17,318 nt of DNA, taken from an uncultured Christensenellaceae bacterium (GTDB lineage Bacteria; Bacillota; Clostridia; Christensenellales; Pumilibacteraceae). The notes beneath the pieces are model-generated. The model was not told where the DNA came from, ran no database searches, and saw only the letters and a program-made list of their open reading frames with translations. This document shows positions 14,900 through 17,318 of the stretch, in pieces. How positions within the stretch are numbered: position 1 is the stretch's first letter; each line of letters opens with the position of its first letter. The position numbers were made by a program, and so were the translations under genes. The stretch covers positions 1 through 17,318 of the forward strand of contig CAJUQF010000006.1 of assembly GCA_910588315.1 (NCBI GenBank). The letters run 5' to 3'.

Positions 14900-15027
14900 T
14901 ACAAACGCGCGATTTTTTTGACGCATTTTCGCGACAGCGTAAGAAAATTGCGGAAGTAATTTACCGTGCGGCAGGTAACTTCGCTTTATGCCGGGCGTAG
15001 ACAAATTCCGCAAATTTTTTACCGAAA

Positions 15028-15061
15028 CATATTGTAATTCGCGAATACAATATGATATAAT
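15028..15061 (+). promoter_or_regulatory. Promoter with 27-bp operator-like dyad, flavin-reductase-like gene
   Basis: TTGTAA (15032-15037), an 18-nt spacer and TGA-TATAAT (15056-15061). A dyad with 9-bp perfect arms CATATTGTA (15028-15036) and TACAATATG (15046-15054) covers the -35 and the spacer; its centre includes the palindrome TTCGCGAA. A dimeric repressor bound here would shut the promoter. The start would be near 15068. Confidence 0.65.
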
Positions 15062-15120
15062 ATATCCATATAAGATTTACCGCGCGCATGTTCGCAGTGC
15101 GCACGATACGGGGAGAAATA

Positions 15121-15606
15121 ATGAAACCGTTAACCGAAAAAGACAAAACCGCTCTGCTTACGCACATGGACTCCGCAGGCATTTTCGTAACATGCGGGAA
15201 AAAGACGCCGAACGTCATGGTGACGCATATCGGAACGCTCGGCAAACTGTGGGGACGCGACGTGTTTTTCCTGCCCGTTCGCAGCAACAAGTATTCGTAC
15301 AAAATAGTATCCGAAACAAAGAGTTTCGCTCTCAACGTCCCGTCGCACGATATGCGGCGCGAGATCGCGCTGTGCGACACGATATCCGGATTCAAATACA
15401 ACAAGTTCGAAACATTGGGACTGCACGCCAAACCGTCGCGTACCGTAGATACGTATATTCTCGGCGAATGCGGGCTGATAGTCGAATGCAATGTGATAGC
15501 CAAGATCCCTCCCGAAAATATAACCGCATTCACGGAAATATTCGACACAGCCAAGGCTCACACTCTGTTCGTCGGAGAGATTGTCGATAGTTACCGTCTG
15601 AGATGA
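15121..15606 (+). CDS. Flavin reductase-like (FMN-binding split barrel) protein
   Basis: A 161-aa protein of the flavin reductase/DIM6-NTAB group. Members bind FMN in a split beta-barrel and often reduce flavin or other small electron carriers with NAD(P)H. Supporting stretches are VMVTHIGTLGKLWGRDVFFL (the strand/turn before the FMN phosphate site), VRSNKYSYKIVSETKSFALN (53-72, the conserved R-x-S/T segment followed by the FALNVPS strand), then CDTISG and KFETLGL. The ATG at 15121 follows GGGGAG by 5 nt. The gene is single and divergent from spoIIE, with a dyad-bearing promoter that suggests specific repression, perhaps by redox or flavin stress. Its stop lies one base from the stop of the convergent acyltransferase gene. 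The electron acceptor is unknown. Confidence 0.88.
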   Translation: MKPLTEKDKTALLTHMDSAGIFVTCGKKTPNVMVTHIGTLGKLWGRDVFFLPVRSNKYSYKIVSETKSFALNVPSHDMRREIALCDTISGFKYNKFETLGLHAKPSRTVDTYILGECGLIVECNVIAKIPPENITAFTEIFDTAKAHTLFVGEIVDSYRLR

Positions 15607-15607
15607 T

Positions 15608-16357
15608 TCAAACCGGCGTATCGGCGAGTATATGTTCGCGATACAGCGAGTTGATGTTTTCACGGAAACTTTCGGCTATCTCGTCTCTTGTCATGCCCGA
15701 TTTTTTCATTTCGCCTATATACTTGGGTCGGTCCACTATAAGTAGTTTCTTGTCGTGACTGTAGTATATCGGATAAACGGGAACGTCCTCACCGCTCTTT
15801 TTGTAATACTGTTCTGAGACGGCAACGAATCCCGGCAAAAATTTTTCCGGTTCGGCGAGATACCCGCCCGCTTCGGCGGCGTTCTCCGGAAATACCGCGA
15901 CGGACATATTGTTATCGAGAACGGTCATGCTTTGTTCCACCGTTTCGGTGAATCGGGCGTCCGAATATGTGCCTATAAATTTGACGCCTTTATATAGCAT
16001 TTTGGAAAATATCGCCTCGACGGTCGCGCGTACGGTGGCTACGAACTTATTCTTTCCGAGTTCTTGCATGTAATGCACGTCGCGCAGATATTTGAATCGG
16101 GAACCAAATCCTCCGAGCATTTGGTGCGCGCCCCATTTGACGTTGAACGGCATAAAAAATTCGATCGCCATGGGACCGTGTTTTCCGGCATGATTGGATA
16201 CGAAAATACTCTTTTCGCATATATCTTTTCCGGAAAGATTCAATACCTTGACTTTTCTGTAAAAAATTCTCTTTAAAACCGCGCCGACGACCTTAAAAAC
16301 AGGTTGTCGGCGTTTTGGAACTTTATATTGTTTTTTGTTGTCTTTTGTTTTCGGCAT
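15608..16357 (-). CDS. PlsC-like lysophospholipid acyltransferase family protein
   Basis: A 249-aa protein resembling 1-acyl-glycerol-3-phosphate acyltransferases. The N-terminus is very basic (KTKDNKKQYKVPKRRQ). The block I position reads SNHAGKHGPMAIE: His56 is present, but HX4D has become HAGKHG, with Gly at the Asp position. Block III is VFPENAAEAGG (155-165), in place of FPEGTRS. The C-terminal VPVYPIYYS fits block IV. Such variants occur in Firmicutes paralogues, so an acyl transfer role is plausible, though the catalytic Asp must be supplied otherwise. It starts 5 nt after the patatin stop, without a strong ribosome binding site, and is probably translationally coupled. It is the last gene of the lipid operon. 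Confidence 0.75.
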   Translation of the reverse strand: MPKTKDNKKQYKVPKRRQPVFKVVGAVLKRIFYRKVKVLNLSGKDICEKSIFVSNHAGKHGPMAIEFFMPFNVKWGAHQMLGGFGSRFKYLRDVHYMQELGKNKFVATVRATVEAIFSKMLYKGVKFIGTYSDARFTETVEQSMTVLDNNMSVAVFPENAAEAGGYLAEPEKFLPGFVAVSEQYYKKSGEDVPVYPIYYSHDKKLLIVDRPKYIGEMKKSGMTRDEIAESFRENINSLYREHILADTPV

Positions 16358-16362
16358 AGCAT

Positions 16363-17205
16363 TTATTTAATCTGTCCGTTCAAAAAATCCGGTATTTCGC
16401 GTCCGGCGCGATAACCGTCGGCAAACAGTTTTTCCAAGCCGGTATCGGATCGCACCATCGTGTCCACGCCGTACAGTTCGCGCGGCGCGAGAATAAGTAC
16501 GTTTTGCATATTCACGGATTTTTTCAAGCTTTCTTCGTATACTCTCGCCCGTCCGTCCAGAACGGCTGCCGCGCGTGGAAACCGATTTCTTAATTTATTT
16601 GCGAGCTTAACGTCCTTATCGCGGTCCGGAATGCTCGTTACGGGATCGGCAAGCAATACTACCGTTTTGTCGCAGCCGAGCGATAAAGCGTAATCGATCG
16701 GTATGGGATCGGAAACTGTTCCGTCTATATACGTTTTTCCGTACACGTTCTGCGGCTTGCAAAGATACGGCAGTGCGCAAGCCGCCTTTATTATCGCGTA
16801 ATCGTCGCGCACGAGTTCGCTCTTGTCGAAATATTTTACTTCGCCCGTCTCGGCGTCGGTCGCCGCCAATTTAAACACTTTTTCGCTGTTTATGAGCGAA
16901 TCGTAATCGAGCGGGCTTATCCCGTCCGAATTGATGAGCGTGCCGTAAATATAGTCGAGATCGAAAAAGCAACGCAGCTTGGCAAAATTTTCGTAGCTCA
17001 TGTACTCGGGAGCTTTGCTGTATTCGCGGTAAAACGCAAAGTTTCGATCGCATTGCTTAGCCACGTACGACGAAAGATTGGCGCAGCCTACCGACACACC
17101 GACGCACACGTCGAATTCTATCCCCGATTCGAGACAGTATTCCAAAACGCCCGCGGCATAAGCGGCTTTGAGACTGCCGCCGACGTCGATCACGCCGATC
17201 TTCAT
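16363..17205 (-). CDS. Patatin-like phospholipase family protein
   Basis: A 280-aa alpha/beta lipid acyl hydrolase. The oxyanion loop is DVGGSLKAAYAAGVLE (7-22), a GGxxK form. The nucleophile is Ser38 in GVSVG (36-40). The catalytic Asp161 lies in YIDGTVSDP (DG-x motif). All parts of the Ser-Asp dyad are intact. No signal peptide is present, so it acts in the cytoplasm or at the inner face of the membrane, releasing fatty acids from phospholipid or lysophospholipid. Its ATG overlaps the fabD stop (ATGA), and the acyltransferase gene follows 5 nt after its stop, so all three are one operon. The combination suggests deacylation/reacylation of phospholipids alongside fatty acid synthesis. Confidence 0.93.
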   Translation of the reverse strand: MKIGVIDVGGSLKAAYAAGVLEYCLESGIEFDVCVGVSVGCANLSSYVAKQCDRNFAFYREYSKAPEYMSYENFAKLRCFFDLDYIYGTLINSDGISPLDYDSLINSEKVFKLAATDAETGEVKYFDKSELVRDDYAIIKAACALPYLCKPQNVYGKTYIDGTVSDPIPIDYALSLGCDKTVVLLADPVTSIPDRDKDVKLANKLRNRFPRAAAVLDGRARVYEESLKKSVNMQNVLILAPRELYGVDTMVRSDTGLEKLFADGYRAGREIPDFLNGQIK

Positions 17206-17318
17206 TTAAATTCTTCCACGGCTTTAAGATAGCTCTCGTAGTCGGTCACTGTGACGACTTTGACCGCACGGTTGGTTTTGCGTATAAATCCGGACAAAGT
17301 TTTTCCGGGGCCTATCTC
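17202..17318 (-). CDS. fabD: Malonyl-CoA:ACP transacylase, C-terminal end
   Basis: Only the last 38 residues are in the window; the gene runs off the right edge. The sequence starts EIGPGKTLSGFIRKTNRAVK and ends AVEEFK. The E-x-GPGKxLSGF block is typical of the FabD C-terminus, close to the end of the acyltransferase fold. FabD loads malonyl groups onto acyl carrier protein for fatty acid synthesis. The TGA overlaps the patatin start codon as ATGA, so translation is coupled. Other fab genes probably lie to the right. Confidence 0.88.
   Translation of the reverse strand, partial: EIGPGKTLSGFIRKTNRAVKVVTVTDYESYLKAVEEFK

Noticed and set aside
14882..15013. 44-residue N-terminal extension of SpoIIE
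   Set aside because: The extension is not SpoIIE-like, contains the probable -10 element, and lacks a ribosome binding site at 15013.

Overview
The window looks like chromosomal DNA from an uncultured, gut-type member of the Clostridia (Bacillota). The reasons are a SpoIIE sporulation phosphatase, sigma-A-type promoters, AGGAG-like ribosome binding sites, Firmicutes-style housekeeping genes (asnS, guaA, typA, fabD) and many clade-specific hypothetical proteins. There is no rRNA, tRNA, CRISPR array, phage gene or transposase gene in it.

Layout. At the left edge is the start of an ABC transporter ATPase gene (minus strand), with a seven-helix unknown membrane protein upstream of it. Divergent from these is a plus-strand operon of three overlapping genes: a duplicated DUF1538 membrane protein followed by two different PII-like proteins, closed by a clear intrinsic terminator. 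Between this operon and the convergent asnS lies a gene-free stretch of about 870 bp. It holds a cluster of REP/REPIN-like palindromes (two complete 81-bp units, one 5'-truncated, one 3'-truncated), a 17-bp terminal-inverted-repeat unit around one of them, a C10 tract, and a second, unrelated long palindromic element directly after asnS.

From 4655 to 14881 everything is on the minus strand: asnS with its own promoter, a two-gene operon (597-aa lipoprotein plus 132-aa protein), guaA with a 108-aa hypothetical downstream, typA/bipA and spoIIE. A small flavin-reductase-like gene is divergent from spoIIE and has a 27-bp dyad across its promoter. It ends one base short of a convergent lipid operon: fabD (3' end only), a patatin-like hydrolase and a PlsC-like acyltransferase, joined by an ATGA overlap and a 5-nt gap.

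How the genes may work together. The DUF1538/PII/PII operon has the logic of a transporter with dedicated PII-type gating proteins, as in AmtB-GlnK or SbtA-SbtB, but both PII-like proteins lack the usual T-loop tyrosine and ATP-binding basic residues. It is the best candidate here for an undercharacterised system. fabD, patatin and acyltransferase together suggest acyl-chain supply and phospholipid remodelling. Three genes (the seven-helix protein, DUF1538 and spoIIE) have a -10 element placed so that transcription would start 0 to 6 nt from the start codon, with no Shine-Dalgarno sequence, which suggests leaderless mRNAs.
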